Part shown: piece by piece, positions 13,374 to 14,084 of the stretch
Numbering within the stretch: the stretch's first letter is position 1
How the letters are laid out: the number at the start of each line of letters is the position of its first letter
NCBI GenBank assembly: GCA_017461685.1
Contig: JAFTXF010000041.1
Span: forward strand, 1 to 14,084
Origin: Lachnospiraceae bacterium
GTDB taxonomy: Bacteria > Bacillota > Clostridia > Lachnospirales > Lachnospiraceae
DNA length: 14,084 bases
Reading direction: 5' to 3'
Made by a program: the position numbers and the translations under genes
The notes under the pieces: model-generated
Told to the model about the DNA's origin: nothing
The model's database searches: none
What the model saw: the letters and a program-made list of their open reading frames with translations, nothing else

Positions 13374-14084
13374 CTAGTAAATTCGCTCCTTCGCAAAATC
13401 AAGATATAATTTTTGCGCCGCACGATAGGAAAGCTTCGGTTTTCTATACTCATTCAAAAGGCCCTTATTGTTAAAGCCTCTGGCACGGTTGATAGTGGCT
13501 TCCTTACAGGTCCTCGTATCACAAAATTGCCAGATAAAGCTTCCTACAACAGCAGGGTGCTCATGGAAGAGAGACAGGCAGTGTGAAATGAGTTTTGCCT
13601 GATATTCTTCGCTCCACATGATATGATCATCATCATGGCATCCATAAAGTGCTGCACCGCCGAATTCACTAAATATGACAGGTTTGTCATTAAATCCCAG
13701 ACTATCCCGCCTTTGCATAAAATCATCCAAAAAGCCCTGCCAGTTTTCAATACCGCCGCCATACCACCCGAGATACCGGTTCAGACATATACAATCACAG
13801 AAGGCAAAACAAATATCCTTCATCGGCTTATTAGAAGCGTATACCACGAGCCTGTTACCGCCGTTTTCTTTCAAAAAACTGTAATAGGCCTCACTCATCT
13901 GATAGCCTGCCCGGGTATTGGTCAAGATTTCATTGTGCATGCCCCATATAATAATCGATGGGTGGTTGTAGTAATATGTAACCATTTCACGGTGCATATC
14001 AAGTCCCCGCTTTAATACCACCGGGTCAGCTAAGGCTTCTTCCGAAAATCCTTCTCCCCAGATAGGGATTTCACTCCAAAAGAG
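13374..14084 (-). CDS. uidA: GH2 beta-hexuronidase (beta-glucuronidase type), C-terminal part
   Basis: The reading frame is open to the window edge, so only the last 236 residues are present; the sugar-binding and sandwich domains lie outside. The visible part is the catalytic TIM barrel. It contains EIPIWGEGF (5-13), the acid/base motif GMHNE (E52), CLNRYLGWY, the nucleophile motif FSEFGG (E140), SFIWQFCD, and FNNKGLLNEYRKPK (204-217). The N-x-K-G motif (205-208) binds the uronate carboxylate in GH2 beta-glucuronidases and is absent from beta-galactosidases. The enzyme releases glucuronic or galacturonic acid from beta-hexuronides. E. coli UidA has NRYYGWY where this protein has NRYLGWY. It is probably the upstream gene of an operon with uxaB and uxaA, whose galacturonate-branch chemistry leaves beta-galacturonidase activity open. 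Confidence 0.9.
   Translation of the reverse strand, partial: LFWSEIPIWGEGFSEEALADPVVLKRGLDMHREMVTYYYNHPSIIIWGMHNEILTNTRAGYQMSEAYYSFLKENGGNRLVVYASNKPMKDICFAFCDCICLNRYLGWYGGGIENWQGFLDDFMQRRDSLGFNDKPVIFSEFGGAALYGCHDDDHIMWSEEYQAKLISHCLSLFHEHPAVVGSFIWQFCDTRTCKEATINRARGFNNKGLLNEYRKPKLSYRAAQKLYLDFAKERIY

Noticed and set aside
13247..13453. 68-codon minus-strand ORF bridging the GH2 gene end and the uxaB start
   Set aside because: It overlaps two confident genes in other frames and has an arginine-rich composition typical of a shadow frame.

Overview
The window looks like chromosomal DNA of a low-to-medium-GC Gram-positive gut anaerobe, most likely a Lachnospiraceae-type Clostridium relative. This is inferred from AGGAGG-like ribosome sites, sigma-A-type promoters, the style of the DegV, UxaB and UxaA proteins, and a RelB/DinJ + PIN toxin module. 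No rRNA, tRNA, CRISPR array or complete insertion sequence is visible.

Layout. (1) Positions 1-272 hold a large nested palindrome: 32-bp inverted arms around several internal hairpins. It is either a MITE-like repeat or a structured RNA, and its right arm supplies the last codons of the adjacent gene. (2) From 6670 down to 259, six minus-strand genes lie tightly packed: a DegV lipid-binding protein, a DUF4910-type M28-like peptidase homologue, a GT-B glycosyltransferase with sialyltransferase-superfamily motifs, a RimJ/RimL-type (PseH-like) acetyltransferase, a GtrB-like polyprenyl-phosphate glycosyltransferase with C-terminal membrane helices, and a polytopic GT-C-like membrane protein. Three of the five glycan genes overlap or nearly abut, so this is probably one operon for building and decorating a cell-surface glycan. 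(3) A divergent promoter region at 6671-6890 separates degV from a second GT-C (GT39/PMT_2-like) membrane glycosyltransferase gene at 6891-8498.

(4) Positions 8499-10317 form a small accessory island. It holds terminator-like hairpins, a 70-codon gene broken by an in-frame TAA, an intact RelB/DinJ antitoxin + PIN toxin pair with its own promoter and a candidate operator, an 80-bp terminal-inverted-repeat hairpin, gene remnants, and an exact 27-bp duplication of part of the toxin gene. (5) From 14084 down to 10318 lies a minus-strand hexuronide-utilisation operon: the 3' part of a GH2 beta-hexuronidase, then uxaB (tagaturonate reductase) and uxaA (altronate dehydratase), which overlap by 16 bp. 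The glycosidase would free a uronic acid, and UxaB and UxaA carry the galacturonate branch from tagaturonate through altronate to 2-keto-3-deoxygluconate.

The least explained parts are the nested palindrome at the left edge and the combination of genes in the glycan operon. All family assignments come from reading motifs by eye; no database search was run.
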